A DNA stretch of 64,000 bases from Streblospio benedicti (Eukaryota > Annelida > Polychaeta > Spionida > Spionidae), in assembly GCA_019095985.1 (NCBI GenBank), contig CM032666.1, forward strand, positions 1,369,657 through 1,433,656, in the 5' to 3' direction. Both the position numbers and the translations under genes were made by a program. Each line of letters opens with the position of its first letter. Position 1 is the first letter of the stretch. Below, piece by piece: positions 10,183 through 21,509 of this stretch. The notes under the pieces were generated by a model. It did no database searches. It saw nothing but the letters and a program-made list of their open reading frames with translations, and had not been told where the DNA came from.

Positions 10183-11242
10183 CAGCTATTTTCACCATAC
10201 ATGTAGCTTCAGTTGTTTTTTCTCATGAAATTTATTCTTATTCTTATTCTTCTTTTCTTAGATTACTGAACCTCAATTATTATTTTTAATATTGCGAAGA
10301 TGTGACTGTGAGTGTGACTTGACAATGATTTTTTTTCTAGCCAAATGAAACCTTATTACTTTTTTCACCAATTTTCAGCCTTCCGTTATTTTCTTCAATA
10401 TTTTTGCTGCCCGCCCCCACCCCCCTTAGATCAAATGGTCGATGTCTTATTCATTGGAGGATTGTGGAGTCCACCCAACCACATTATGAACAGATACAGG
10501 TTGGCTTTCTCTACTACTCGATATGTGGGAAATGTCTATCACCAACATCTCACTTTTCTCCTTACAAAATATTCCAGATAATCCGTTTCTACTGTACAAG
10601 AGAAAAGTCCAAATAGATCGTGAAAATGCATGCACCAAACTTGTAAAATCTAAAATTATGTATCAAAACCCATGCCCCATTTTATCATTGTGAATACCTC
10701 CACCTCGCACCTCTTTCATCTGTACATTTCACCTGCTGGAGAATAGCAGGGGAAATTCATCAGACATGCAAATGGTCATTTGGGACTGACCAAGGCCACT
10801 GACCACATTCAAATGTCTCTGATGATTACAGACCGTTTGTCAATCTATGCTAACTACGCAGTATTTCATAACATATTGCATGTTTTTGCTTGTATTCTAA
10901 CTACGCACTTGACCAGACTCTGACAGTTCATAGCTTTTACTGCTTTTTTTCTAGAGCGGTTGGCAGTAGGTGATATGATGGGTTGATGGAGAGATTTTAA
11001 CCAGTTTTCTTAGTTAAGGTGAAACAAAAATAGTTTTACTGTTGTAGAAACAACAAGAATGAGAGGATCTGCCGACGATCAAATATTGAATTTAGCTTAC
11101 AAAAATAGTTTTATAAGCATTAGTTTTCAAGGTGAAAAAGCAAAGGTGAATAAACTAGCCAACATTTTAAACAATATTTCTGGTTTGTCAACACAAATCT
11201 TTTGCTCTCTGTCATAATTGATACAGGAAAATACATACATTA

Positions 11243-11595
11243 CAGTACAGCCTCTCTATCAAGACCTCATTGTGGCCTCAAATGGTCTCAATAGAGGCCA
11301 TATCTGTACATGCATGCATGTATGCCAGCTGATGATGGTCTTTTTATAACTAGTTAGGACAAAAAATGTACATATGTGTGATTAAATGACCAGAATCTGA
11401 TGTGATGTGAATCAACCAATCAATGATGATCTAAGATGCCTGTGAATGAGAGTTGGTAAAACACTCCCATATGAATATGGAATATAATCTGATTACAGAG
11501 GTGGAAACGTTATGAAGATTTGGGACCAAAAATCATGGGCTTATTATAACGGTGGTCACATAAAAGAGATGGTTTGAATTGGATGTTCGACTGAA
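11243..11595 (+). repeat. Two pogo-like MITE fragments
   Basis: 11243-11308 runs from tacagtacagcctctctatc to catatctgta. 11495-11595 holds worn modules (ttataacggtggtcac, ttggatgttcgactg). Unassigned sequence lies between. Confidence 0.6.
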
Positions 11596-11856
11596 ACATC
11601 TGAAACATCTCTAAATCAAGCTTTTTAAAACCAAACCTCATTCCCCTGCGAGAGTTGGTAAAAGGTTGACCGCGGCTAGTGAGACTGCCCAGACATGTCC
11701 AAGGCGAGGACATTAGCAGGTTTCAGGGGGCATATGGCTGTCATACGACCCCTGCTGAGTTGGAACCCCCCCCCCCCCCCCCGCTCTCCTCTAGGTTAAC
11801 CAGCAAGCATGGCTGTCATCTCATCCACACACGTGTCGTGTAAACTGGACAGTGGT

Positions 11857-11986
11857 TACAGTGGAACCTCTATATGAGGACAACCTTTGGGCCCAGTGTC
11901 AGGTGGTCTCTATACAGAGGTGTATTTAGCAGTTGCTTTAAAGTGGGCTTATTAGAAAGGTGGTCTTAATTGGAGGTTCTACTGTA
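11857..11986 (+). repeat. Short complete pogo-like MITE (130 bp)
   Basis: TA-CAGTGGAACCTC at the left and GAGGTTCTACTG-TA at the right, with an inverted terminal match of about 13 bp. It is the shortest complete copy, with fewer internal modules than the 214-220 bp copies. Confidence 0.85.
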
Positions 11987-12506
11987 TCTACATTACACGG
12001 TGACCATGGACCGGATGCAGGTGTCGTAGTATTAATAGAGAGGTTCTGATGTATGTTTTCTTAACTACGTGCATTACATTTACACATACATGCAAGTTAC
12101 TGTTGTCCTGCCACCAATGGTATTGGATTCCACTACCTTTTGGCATTTTAGGAGACAAATATCAGGCAAAAGGTATTATGATGAAATGACTGTCAGCATA
12201 TTAGCCAACCTTCCCCGTACCCCCCCCCCCACACACACACAGATGAGGCCAGTCTTGGGGTGGTCCCTCTGTCAACCTTTTTTTTTCATCATACACCACC
12301 CAGACACTAACACTGGCCATCAGACAAACAATCATTGGATCAGAAGTTTAGAACAACGACCCCACTGTTTGGACAAACAATCGTAATGCCACAAGGATGA
12401 ATGAGAGTGAAATTGACCACTAACAATATTTTTTGTATGAATTTTATTTCCAACTCATGGTGAAGGTAAACTAGAAAATATGATATGTACAGACTAAATT
12501 ATCAAA

Positions 12507-12718
12507 TACTGTATAACTAGAAATGTTTGCGCATGATTTAATTTGCGAAATTCGTGGGTAGGTGCACAAACGCAAACTTAAATAGTCAGCAAACATTAAT
12601 AGCCTATATAAAGTAGGTGCAGGGTGGACCTAAATTGCAAAATTAAGTAGTCACAAAATAATTTATAGATGAAAATTGCAAATTTTAATAGCCAGGACCT
12701 ATTCTAACTTTACAGTAT
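12507..12718. repeat. Second MITE-like family with TACTGTATAA-type ends
   Basis: The left end (tactgtataactagaaatg) faces ttacagtataaag on the right as a short inverted pair. The interior repeats aattcg/gcaaa-type words. Only one copy is seen here. Confidence 0.5.
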
Positions 12719-12947
12719 AAAGAACAATCTATAAATTGATAAGCAATTAAAAATACAAAAAAGCAACCAATTACTACAAGGTGTACAGGTCTTTTCATTA
12801 CATTTCCATAAATGACCGCATAACTAGATTTTTACCCACATAAAAGCAAACTTAAGAGATTAACAGTGACTCATATAAACCATAGGTAAGTAACTAAGTA
12901 TACATGATGCACCACTACATAGTCTGCTTAAATTCTGCGCAATTAGA

Positions 12948-12953
12948 TTTATT
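12948..12953 (-). promoter_or_regulatory. Possible AATAAA polyadenylation signal for the zinc-finger gene
   Basis: Plus-strand tttatt reads AATAAA on the minus strand, about 310 bp beyond the last finger remnant. The position is reasonable, but the word is common in AT-rich DNA. Confidence 0.3.
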
Positions 12954-12999
12954 AGACATTTAAGCGACTTAGAAGATCAATGTTGCACCTCTTTACTCC

Positions 13000-13174
13000 T
13001 AAGTACATGTAATTCTGAGTATTGCAGCTTTATAAAACTGAGTGGGATTAAGACATTTAAAACACTTTGCTTAAAGCAGAAGATTAGTGAATTGTTGCTC
13101 CTCTTTCAGTAAGACTCTGTTTAAGTACATGTAATTCTGAGTATTGCAGCTTTATAAAACTGAGTGGGATTAAG
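13000..13174. repeat. Exact 53-bp direct duplication, 122-bp period
   Basis: 13000-13052 and 13122-13174 are identical (starting taagtacatgtaattctgag). They lie in the likely 3' untranslated region of the zinc-finger gene. Confidence 0.85.
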
Positions 13175-13262
13175 GATAAGTCTGAGTAAACACTTTGCTT
13201 AAACCAACTGTAACTGGTACAACGCTCTTTAGTGAATTTAGGCATGGAATTCCTCCCAAGCC

Positions 13263-13392
<130 letters not shown>

Positions 13393-13432
13393 TACATCAG
13401 ACTTTCTTCACAATGTTCAGTCCATAAGCTTT

Positions 13433-14110
13433 TTAACCAGTGTGGATTCTCATGTGAGATTTAAGATTTTCACTACGGCTGAATGATTTGTCACACACTA
13501 TACACTGATGTTCTTTCTCACCAGTGTGGATTAGCGTATGTCTTGTAAAATCTCCCTTTTGACCGAATGATTTCTCACACACTGTACACTGATATTCCTT
13601 CTCTCCTCTATGGATTCTCATGTGTCTGGTCAAGGCGCTACTGACACTAAAACACTTGGCACATTGACTACACTCATAAGGTTTCTCACCAGTGTGGATT
13701 CTCATGTGGCTGGTCAAGGCGCTACTGACACTAAAACACTTGTCACATTGACTACACTTGAATGGTTTCTCACCAGTGTGGATTCTCATATGATCTGTCA
13801 GATTTTGACTTCGTCTGAATGATTTCTCACACACTGTACACTGATATTCTTTCTCCCCAGTGTGGATTTTCATGTGGTAGGTCAAGTTGCTACGAACACT
13901 AAAACACTTGCCACATTGACTACACTCAAAAGGTTTATCACCAGTGTGGATTCTCATATGATCTGGCAGATGTTTTCTTTGGCTGAATGATTTCTCACAT
14001 ACTATGCACTTATATTCTTTCTCCCCGGTGTGGATTCTCATGTGGGTATTCAGATTCCCACGGTGACTGAATGGTTTCTCACACACTAAACACCGGTAGT
14101 GCTTTGGCAT
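13433..14110 (-). CDS. C2H2 zinc-finger protein, 8 tandem fingers
   Basis: The 225-residue frame starts [14 protein letters not shown] and contains eight C-x2-C-x12-H-x3-H fingers at 28-residue spacing, joined by TGEK-type linkers. Two finger types are mixed, a VCEKSF type and a QC(G/D/A)KCF type, and the linkers read TGEKEYQ or TGEKEHQ as often as TGEKP. Finger 7 has HTLIH in place of HMRIH. The frame ends inside the last linker (HTG-stop), a sign of premature truncation, since a further finger lies just beyond. Such proteins normally bind DNA in the nucleus; the target is unknown. No effector domain (KRAB, SCAN, BTB) is present. The 5' leader (ttagaaacaaaaaggattac before ATG) is shared with the 52.5 kb paralogue, supporting this start. 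An upstream non-coding exon is possible. Confidence 0.85.
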   Translation of the reverse strand: MPKHYRCLVCEKPFSHRGNLNTHMRIHTGEKEYKCIVCEKSFSQRKHLPDHMRIHTGDKPFECSQCGKCFSVRSNLTYHMKIHTGEKEYQCTVCEKSFRRSQNLTDHMRIHTGEKPFKCSQCDKCFSVSSALTSHMRIHTGEKPYECSQCAKCFSVSSALTRHMRIHRGEKEYQCTVCEKSFGQKGDFTRHTLIHTGEKEHQCIVCDKSFSRSENLKSHMRIHTG

Positions 14111-14345
14111 TGTAATCCTTTTTGTTTCTAATGGTATACAAATGGAAAGGCTCCGTTCAATGTAATACTATTTGATACACCAAAGAAACAGTTCCAACTT
14201 AATGTTTTATCCTTGAGACGACCATGAAGTATTCCACCTCTATATATCCAGTCACTGTTTCTCACATGAATGCTGTTTGTCCATTTCATTCCATCAATAG
14301 AAAACTGATACACATAATATAACCTTATATATATATAATATAGTG
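14111..14345 (-). other. 5' flank of the zinc-finger gene, conserved with the 52.5 kb paralogue
   Basis: Aligns with 52535-52750. Shared stretches include aatgttttatcc, catgaagtattccacctct and agaaaactgatac. It may hold the promoter or a leader exon, but no TATA box or initiator can be singled out. Confidence 0.65.
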
Positions 14346-14850
14346 ATCTAATTTTGCTATATAGACTTCTGTTGCTCATCACTGTGGTTTACCATTGTAA
14401 TCGCTTTTGTTTCAAATGAGATCATATTGAAAAGTCTCTGTTCAACTTTATAGTATTTAATACACCAGAAAAAAAGCATTCCAATGTAAAGTATTATCCT
14501 TGAAATGGTCATGAAGTATCGACCTTTAAAGTGCCACTGTTTCTCAAATAATATATTTTTTTAATTCCATTAAACCAGTAGAAAACTCATGTATATAATA
14601 TACCTATGTATATAATTGTGTTCTAATTTTGTTACATAGCTATTACCAAAAGACAATAAGAAAACATCTTAATGGTGTATTACAGCATCTTAGATTTATC
14701 ATTTTACACTAATATGTGTTTAACAACATTCAGGTGAATGTAAGACTAAAAAGCCTGATTTAGCATTTTCCATTTTTAGACACAATGCAAACACCCTCAA
14801 AGCGATATCCCTTTTTATGTACAAAGACAAGGCGAAACCGTGATGATTAT
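14346..14850 (-). pseudogene. Orphan second copy of the zinc-finger leader and first codons
   Basis: On the minus strand at about 14346-14395 the sequence reads MVNHSDEQQKSI-stop, matching the start of the 52.5 kb protein ([12 protein letters not shown]). The same aacaaaagcgattacaatg leader precedes it. Beyond it, to 14850, the flank matches 52560-52985. So the 5' end of a zinc-finger gene has been duplicated here without its fingers. Confidence 0.75.
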
Positions 14851-14869
14851 CACATCCTTCTTGTTTGTT

Positions 14870-15040
14870 CTATGGAGGTTTGGGACTTATTACCGAGGTG
14901 GTCTTATTGCAGAGGTACTCTCTTAACAGATGCAGTCTTACTATAGAGGTGGTCTGGCTGGAGGGGTGGTCTTTTTTGGAGGTTCACCGTGGTCTCTTTA
15001 TGAAGTTTTTGGACCTTGAGTAATGGTCTTGTTACTTTGG
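14870..15040 (+). repeat. Pogo-like MITE copy
   Basis: Contains gaggtggtcttattgcagag, ctatagaggtggtctgg and ggaggttcaccgtggtctc. Confidence 0.65.
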
Positions 15041-15540
15041 TGTGGTAAAGAGAATAAAGTGTCTTTTCATTTGTTATGATTATCGGGGAAGATTATTTAT
15101 ATTGAATGTTTGTTATCAAATTAATTACAAAGTATGTAGGTCCAATCTAAGTGTAATGAACAAGCTGGATATCCAAGTTATTATTTTATTCACTATTGTA
15201 ACTATTGACTATTGTATGCTTGGCTAAAGCCAACACTTAATACAACTTATCAGATTGGAAATAACAAGTGAATGACCAACTCACCTCCCATCTAGCTCAT
15301 TACTCATTCCCTGGCAAGCGCTGACGTATAATCACTCTATATGGGAGTGGTCTAGTTATATTCATTTCTATTAATTATCAATACCATCTAGAATAATTAA
15401 TATGCTAATAAACTTCCATAAATTATGAGAATATAGCCAGAGTGGTTGCTTAAGCAAATTACCGTTCATTGCCTAGTAATTTACTACTTTCAGCTTACTT
15501 ATTCATTGATTAGAATAACTAAATTAACATATTTTCTTCC
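15041..15540. other. No gene seen
   Basis: AT-rich sequence with a 61-residue open frame that lacks any domain. Confidence 0.35.
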
Positions 15541-15544
15541 TCCA

Positions 15545-15900
15545 TGTGGTCTTATTGCAGAGGTGGTCTCTTTATAGATGTAGTCCTACTATAGAGGTGG
15601 TCTTAATTGTATGTCCGTCTGTAAATCCGCCTCTGGTCCTGATCCATGTAAATGTCTCCTGTCACCAATCAGATGCTTCCACGTTTGGTGAACAACATGT
15701 GTTTGTATCCACCAGAGATTGCAACAGTGTTATTGCTAAGACGTTGTGTCCTCTCAAACTTTACCATTTCCAAGTCTTGAAGTCTTGAAAATGAACAGAG
15801 AAATCCATCATTTGGACCTCGTGTTTTTGATGTGTTTACAGTAGAACCTCCAGTTGATACCACCTCTATATCGAGACCACCTCTGTAATAGGAACATTTT
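15545..15900. repeat. Two facing pogo-like MITE fragments
   Basis: 15545-15620 is plus-oriented (gtggtcttattgcagaggtg). 15837-15900 is the left end of a copy (tacagtagaacctccagttg). Confidence 0.65.
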
Positions 15901-16109
15901 ATCATGCAAACTATTGACGATCTGATACACACCACGGTGGTTCGGGAATTAACAACATGAGTGTTAGTGAGTAATAACGTATCTCTGTGTGGGAGGTGAT
16001 ATACTGAGTAAATCCCAACTCACTATTCATAAGGAGAGTAGCTTATTGCACATTAGACAAACCTGCTGAATTATGAGCACGATCATGTGTAAAGCTGACT
16101 TTGTGTGAG

Positions 16110-16329
16110 TACAGTAGAGACTATGTACTAAGAGCACACTGGGGTCGGAATTATGTGGTCTTATTATAGATGTGATCTCTGTATAGAGGGTCGTCTCTTT
16201 ATTCAGGTTTGGAACTGTGATAAATATTCTCAGTATAGAGGTGGTCTCTCCATAGAGAGTTGGTCACGTGAGAAATGTCATAGAGGGGTTTTCGTCATAC
16301 ATGTGATCTTTATTGAAGGTTTTACTGTA
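16110..16329 (+). repeat. Full-length pogo-like MITE (220 bp)
   Basis: TA-CAGTAGAGACT at the left, and ttgaaggttttactgta at the right. Four or more internal GGTGGTCTC-like modules are present. Confidence 0.75.
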
Positions 16330-17130
16330 AGCAGTGTGCAGATCACTGAACTGCAGCCAGATCTACATGTGGATAGGTGGCGATTGAATATCTATAAATT
16401 GGTAATATGTGTGTGCGTGGGTCATTTTGGTGTGTGCTGGATATATAAGTCATTGCGTCGCTTCAGTTGCTGAAGCAACATATTGTGTTTGTTTCGTTTG
16501 TATCCGTTTGTGTCTGGAAAAGCCACAGCTGTTACTGAAATATGCAATAGGTAAATCTATTTTTTATACTTTGAGATAAATAAGTAAAACTAAGTGTATA
16601 AACCGCTTTTAACAGCATTTTTATTATTTGATGTTCTCCATTACCAAAACAATCTAAAACGTATGGCAAAAATCGCAACAATAGAGAAGGGCATAGAAAT
16701 TCACGTATAACTACCAGTTGGTGCACATTTCCAAGGTCACATGTTAAAAGGCCTCTTTTTCCGTTACAAAATGTCATCTACATGAGTTTTAATTCTTAAG
16801 GGGAAAACTGCCAAGTAGATGTATTTACCGTCTAGGTTTTTAAGGACATATGAAAATAGTTAGCTGAACAAACTGGACCACCTATGACTGTCCAGCATAT
16901 GACCCACTATTACCACTGTCACTAGGCTAGCCCCCGGGAACTGCTATCACAGACCTTAGAATGAGGTCTGTGCTGCTATCATCCAGGTCTATCACTAGCC
17001 CACCATGTGACCCAGACTTGTCCCTAACAAGCCCCTCTGCTGCCAACATATTGGTTCACACCACAAAGCACGTTCTTATAGGTTTTTAATCTCCATTTTC
17101 ACCTCATTAGCACCAGAGGGCATCTTAGTG
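16330..17130. other. No gene seen
   Basis: No recognisable coding, RNA or repeat signal beyond short, unconvincing open frames. Confidence 0.35.
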
Positions 17131-17149
17131 GTACAGTGAAACCTACATA

Positions 17150-17240
17150 CAGTGCAACCTCAATATCGGGGACACTCGGGAACACGAAAACGTGTCCCAT
17201 TACGGAGGTGTCCCCCTTACAGAGTTGTCCCCATTAGGAG
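17150..17240 (+). repeat. Related MITE family, left part
   Basis: Begins tacagtgcaacctcaatatc and contains cgtgtcccattacggaggtg. The termini resemble the main family, but the interior is GTGTCCCC-based. Confidence 0.5.
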
Positions 17241-17444
17241 TGCACTAGTCGTCATTGTGACCATGAGCAGGATAAGATGCTGATGCGGTTCCTGCTATTA
17301 TTGTGTAGACTCCATGGCGAAGTTTTACTGTCAGCAGACCTTGTAAGATGAACACCTCTCAAGAGACCAGTGGTTACCTCCACCCTGACAGTTTTTCTTG
17401 CATCCGTTACATATTTTCCATAGTTTTCTTACAGCCTTGACTGT

Positions 17445-17690
17445 TGTATAAGAATCTCTGACTATAAGACCACATCTCCAAAGAGAAAACCTGTGTAATA
17501 AGACCATTTTGCTTAATCCTAAACCTACATATAACAAGACGAACAGGAATATCAATATAATGACAACCTCTCAATTGAGACCACCTCTATAATAAGACCA
17601 TTACCGCAGTCCCAACCCTTCATACTACCATAAACCTCCATAAACAGACCACCTCTCTATCAAGACTACTTGAATGGCTCATTGGAGAGG
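17445..17690 (-). repeat. Pogo-like MITE copies, minus orientation
   Basis: Contains ataagaccacatctcc, aattgagaccacctctataa and cataaacagaccacctctc. The equivalent position in block B' is 58965-59210. Confidence 0.7.
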
Positions 17691-18749
17691 TTCTATTGTT
17701 ATACATACCTGGTCATTGCTATGGTTGTAAGTGACCATTTGACCGATGGTCATCCCCATCTGTCTGCCTGGATTCCTGCTGCTTGCATTAGTATAACAGG
17801 GAGGAATACACCAAGTGCGAAGTGGGCCGAGGAACGATATCGTGGGCTGAGTATGTCTCCAGTTTTGTAGGTGGCTCCAGAAGCAAAGGGCTCACTTTAC
17901 TGTATAAATCATCTCCATGTATTCTAGAATTTTCAGAAAACTTAAATTTGTATCTACTCCCTTCAATATCAAGCATTAGCATCCCTATTGATGGTAACAC
18001 CAACAGCAACAGGTCAATTCAGACCACCTGTCATACGATCATCATTATTGTGTCGTACGAAATGTTGCATTAACACCCCGTTCCCACGACATACCCCCCC
18101 CCCAACCCATTTAATTGCCCGTCCCACCCGCCGTAATTAAAGGCCACCACCAGGCATTTTTGTCTCCTACACTAACCATATAGAATTATAGCCACTGACC
18201 ACCAGTAATTATCTTGACCACTGGTCACTTTCTGCCTCCCACCTCATGCGTCATCAAAACCATAAAACCGGTCGCAGCCTATAATATGCTGTAGTGATTG
18301 TTAATTGCCATTTTCTTGATTGATTCATCTAATTTCAAGTATAATTGCAAATTTATTCACTGATTCATCTCATATGACGAGGGAGTTTGCTATAAAATGT
18401 GTTAGGATTATTGAGAAATAGAGAAGTAGCTTATTGTATGAAAAATAAATGATGTCTTGAGAGAACTTCAACATTTGATGGTTGAACAACAATTTCTGTT
18501 GTTAATAAATATCCACACACAATTGACGATTCATCTCTAATTTATGAACTCCAAACAGCCGAGAGCACCTGCCATGCCGCCTGCTGACTCTCGATCTCGA
18601 GCGACGATGGACAAACGTTTAGCTGACATCAACCCACTTCACTTTACATTCTGTTACAGCCTCAATACGACGTTATTTCTCTCCAGTCGCGGTGCCACTT
18701 ACTTTCCCAGCCCTAATTGCCAGGTATGGCAATAAGGGACAAACATACA

Positions 18750-18830
18750 CTGGAACTCGTCGATTAAGACACCTCTGTAAACCATACATCTCTCTAATGT
18801 GGACACTTCTCTTCGCTCTCACAATCAATA
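18750..18830 (+). repeat. MITE left-end fragment
   Basis: tacactggaactcgtcgatt followed by agacacctctgtaaacc. Its homologue in B' is at 60645-60720. Confidence 0.5.
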
Positions 18831-19031
18831 TGCACTGAACCTGTTTAAGTTGGTAATCTGCTGTCTAACATATAAACTTTCCCTATTGCTCGCAAAAGTC
18901 CACATATAGGAGTTCGCCTCCCCCCCCCCCCCCCAACAAACCCACACAGGAGCATATTACTCGGTGCGTTCCTAACACCACCAAATTACAGCCTAAATAC
19001 ACCACTAAATAACACCTACTTGGCCACAGCA

Positions 19032-19204
19032 TAGGAACCTCTGTATTGAGACCACCCGGGTCTGGCCTCCCGTGGTCTTTGTAAAGAGGCGATATCTTTA
19101 TAAAGGTTTGCAGTGGTGCGATTAATAAGGTTTGTGATAACAATATTTGGTTTACTACACGGGTTGTCTCTTTATAACGGTGGTCTTTATGGGAGGTTCT
19201 GATG
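19032..19204 (+). repeat. Pogo-like MITE copy
   Basis: Runs from aggaacctctgtattgagac to gggaggttctgatgta. Its homologue in B' is at 60965-61146, so this insertion predates the duplication. Confidence 0.75.
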
Positions 19205-19624
19205 TACACCTATACGAGGCTTTAATAATCGCTATCTACGTCAGACGATATGCAAATGAGGGTGAAGTTCATGATCTCGCTGTCTGTGTGGAGGTTACAA
19301 GTCGTAATGTGCTGCAGCGACCATCTACAGCTTGTGTATCAATAACCAGCCAGAACTGCCAGCTAGAACAATACAACCGGTACTTATCTAGCGGCATCGT
19401 CGCTATATTAACAGCGGGGGATTGACCCGTCTTATGGACTGTGGCGTGTTAACATTTTTATTAACATATCTATACAGTGATTGTCCTCAACAACAGAACC
19501 CATTTCGCAATCACAAATCCTGCCATTGTAGAGGATGTCCGTTGTTTATTCCATAACTTACTGATATTAGTGATAGGCAATGCATGAGATTTTTTTCCGT
19601 TATTCAGTTTTTCTATTGTTCAGT

Positions 19625-20500
19625 CTACAAGGTTGTGAGTTAGAGTCCCGTAAGGGCCACTTGATATAATCAAATGGGAGCTTAGGTAAAGCCTGTATCG
19701 GCTATGTGTAGAAAAAAGCCTGATAGAGAGAAAGAAGGTTGAAAATTACCATATCGTGGTGTCATTGTAGAATCAAAGCATGGACTATGATGTATTCACA
19801 ATGTTTGCGCTGTTTTTTTGTTTGTTTTTTTCTTTTTTTTTCAACAAAAAGCTCTTTCTACAAAAGTAGGGTTTGTATGTTTTGCACCATCCCGTTTTTT
19901 TTCCCGAAGGTTTGTGATATCTAATTGTGTTTAAACACCAATTTTTCGCACATAATATCGGGTTAAGCACTGGGTACACGTTCTTATCCCGGTTCATTGC
20001 CATTATATTGAAATTNNNNNNNNNNNNNNNNNNNNNNNNNNNNNNNNNNNNNNNNNNNNNNNNNNNNNNNNNNNNNNNNNNNNNNNNNNNNNNNNNNNNN
20101 NNNNNNNNNNNNNNNTCTACAAGGTTGTGAGTTAGAGTCCCGTAAGGGCCACTTGATATAATCAAATGGGAGCTTAGGTAAAGCCTGTATCGGCTATGTG
20201 TAGAAAAAAGCCTGATAGAGAGAAAGAAGGTTGAAAATTACCATATCGTGGTGTCATTGTAGAATCAAAGCATGGACTATGATGTATTCACAATTTTTTG
20301 CTGCTTTTTTTTTTTAACAAAAAGCTCTTTCTACAAAAAGTAGGGTTTTTTGTATGTTTTGCACCATCCCGTTTTTTGGAAAGTTTGTGATATCTCATTG
20401 TGTTCAAACACCAACGTTTTCGCCCATAATAGCAGGTTAAGCCACATACAGGTGACACTGGGTACACGTTCTTATCCCGGTTCATTGTCATCATATTAAT
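19625..20500 (+). repeat. Sequence repeated on both sides of an assembly gap
   Basis: 19625-19801 is essentially identical to 20116-20292, and the following 200 bp match with many small indels up to the N run. In paralogue B' this sequence occurs once (61670-62040). A collapsed or doubled read end at the scaffold join is likelier than a true tandem repeat. The segment opens with a worn tRNA B box (gtgagttagagtcccg). Confidence 0.75.
20016..20115. other. Assembly gap (100 N)
   Basis: A run of 100 N of conventional length, so the true distance is unknown. Confidence 1.
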
Positions 20501-20579
20501 GACATGCCTTATTCCGACTTTTCTTGCAGATAAAAGATTGAAATCGGAAAGGATTTCCATTTAAACAACCTATTAGATA

Positions 20580-21130
20580 ACGAGGCATTTTAAATTGTCG
20601 TTTCTTACTATGTTTGAACGCATTATGTAGAATGCACGCATTAAACCTCCGTGTGAACCCGACAAGATCCTATCACGGCAGATCCATCTTACATTGTCTG
20701 GGAGTTTGTATCCATGCAAACCTCTCTATGAGGACAACTTTGAGGTGTTAGATACAACTGACCATGGGTAAGATGTGGTCACTTTACAGAGGTAAAGATT
20801 AAAATGATAAATATATATAGTATAAAGTCTACGAGACTTTGTAGAAATGTTTATTTTTTGACGATGTGGCCTTTTTTTTAAATTTCACATCAACAAGATA
20901 GAATCATGTGTCTTATTGTGCTTAAAAGTGAATCTGGGTGACGTGCAAATTACGGCGGCTCATAATTATGATACATCTGGTGACCTCGGATTTACAAAAC
21001 GCTCGAAGTGACAAATCAAAGATTAAAGCAGCAAAAACGGTGATACACAAAACCAAGGACTTTCTATTGTTGTATCCAGCAGGGACCTATTGTAGATTCG
21101 TTGTCCAGACTATCATGTCAACTATATAAC
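20580..21130. other. No gene seen; worn MITE piece near 20720-20800
   Basis: caaacctctctatgaggac and gtggtcactttacagagg mark a fragment of the main MITE family. The remainder is unassigned. Confidence 0.4.
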
Positions 21131-21134
21131 GCTA

Positions 21135-21502
21135 TTTGAAGAGAACACCTCTACAGTAAGACCATCCATTGCAGTTCCAAACATCTCTAAAAATACCACC
21201 TCTGTATTGGCCAGCCCCTGCAGAGATGCGACCTGCCATATGGGAGGGCGAACCCTCATAGCTGATTAACCTGTGTACATCCATTGTCCAGACATACCAC
21301 ATACAGTACAACCTCTAAACACACCACTCACAGCGCTGGCCTCAACTGGTCGCAATAGAGAGGTGGTCTCTTCAGTGATGTTCACAATGTTCTATGTTTC
21401 ATGCTTGATACTACAATTGGTAGTCTTACTATACAATAGAGGTGATCTATATAATAGAGATGGTCTCTTTACACAAATGGTCCTACTTGGAGGTTCTACT
21501 GC
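21135..21502. repeat. Pogo-like MITE fragment plus a near full-length copy
   Basis: 21135-21230 is a minus-type fragment (acctctacagtaagacc). 21302-21502 runs from tacagtacaacctctaaaca to ggaggttctactg. Confidence 0.7.
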
Positions 21503-21509
21503 GCATGCT

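Larger units (their letters stand above)
4535..12050 (+). repeat. Duplication block A (paralogue of 38270-42950)
   Basis: The segment matches 38270-42950 in the same orientation, allowing for insertions. 4535-5905 pairs with 38270-39620 (and with 34500-35765), 9619-10120 with 39660-40110, and 10380-12050 with 41690-42900. The 3.7 kb transposon at 5910-9615 is missing from the other copies. Landmarks are cttctgcctccagccagcac, the cggcagcagaaccaatcag region and the aatgactgacttaattgtga region. Divergence includes many small indels, so the duplication is not recent. Confidence 0.8.
17330..20560 (+). repeat. Duplication block B (paralogue of 58750-62106)
   Basis: Collinear with 58750-62106 in direct orientation at high but clearly imperfect identity. 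Landmarks are ggtcatccccatctgtctgc, gccactgaccaccag, acctgccatgcc, gacgatatgcaaatgagggt and gggtacacgttcttatcc. It contains MITEs and a SINE-like tail but no convincing gene. Confidence 0.85.

Noticed and set aside
13610-13822. Plus-strand repetitive open frame over the zinc-finger gene
   Set aside because: Antisense of the finger repeats. The zinc-finger reading on the minus strand fully explains the sequence.
19785-20165. 126-residue minus-strand frame across the gap
   Set aside because: It is carried through 100 N and a doubled low-quality sequence, so it is not a real frame.
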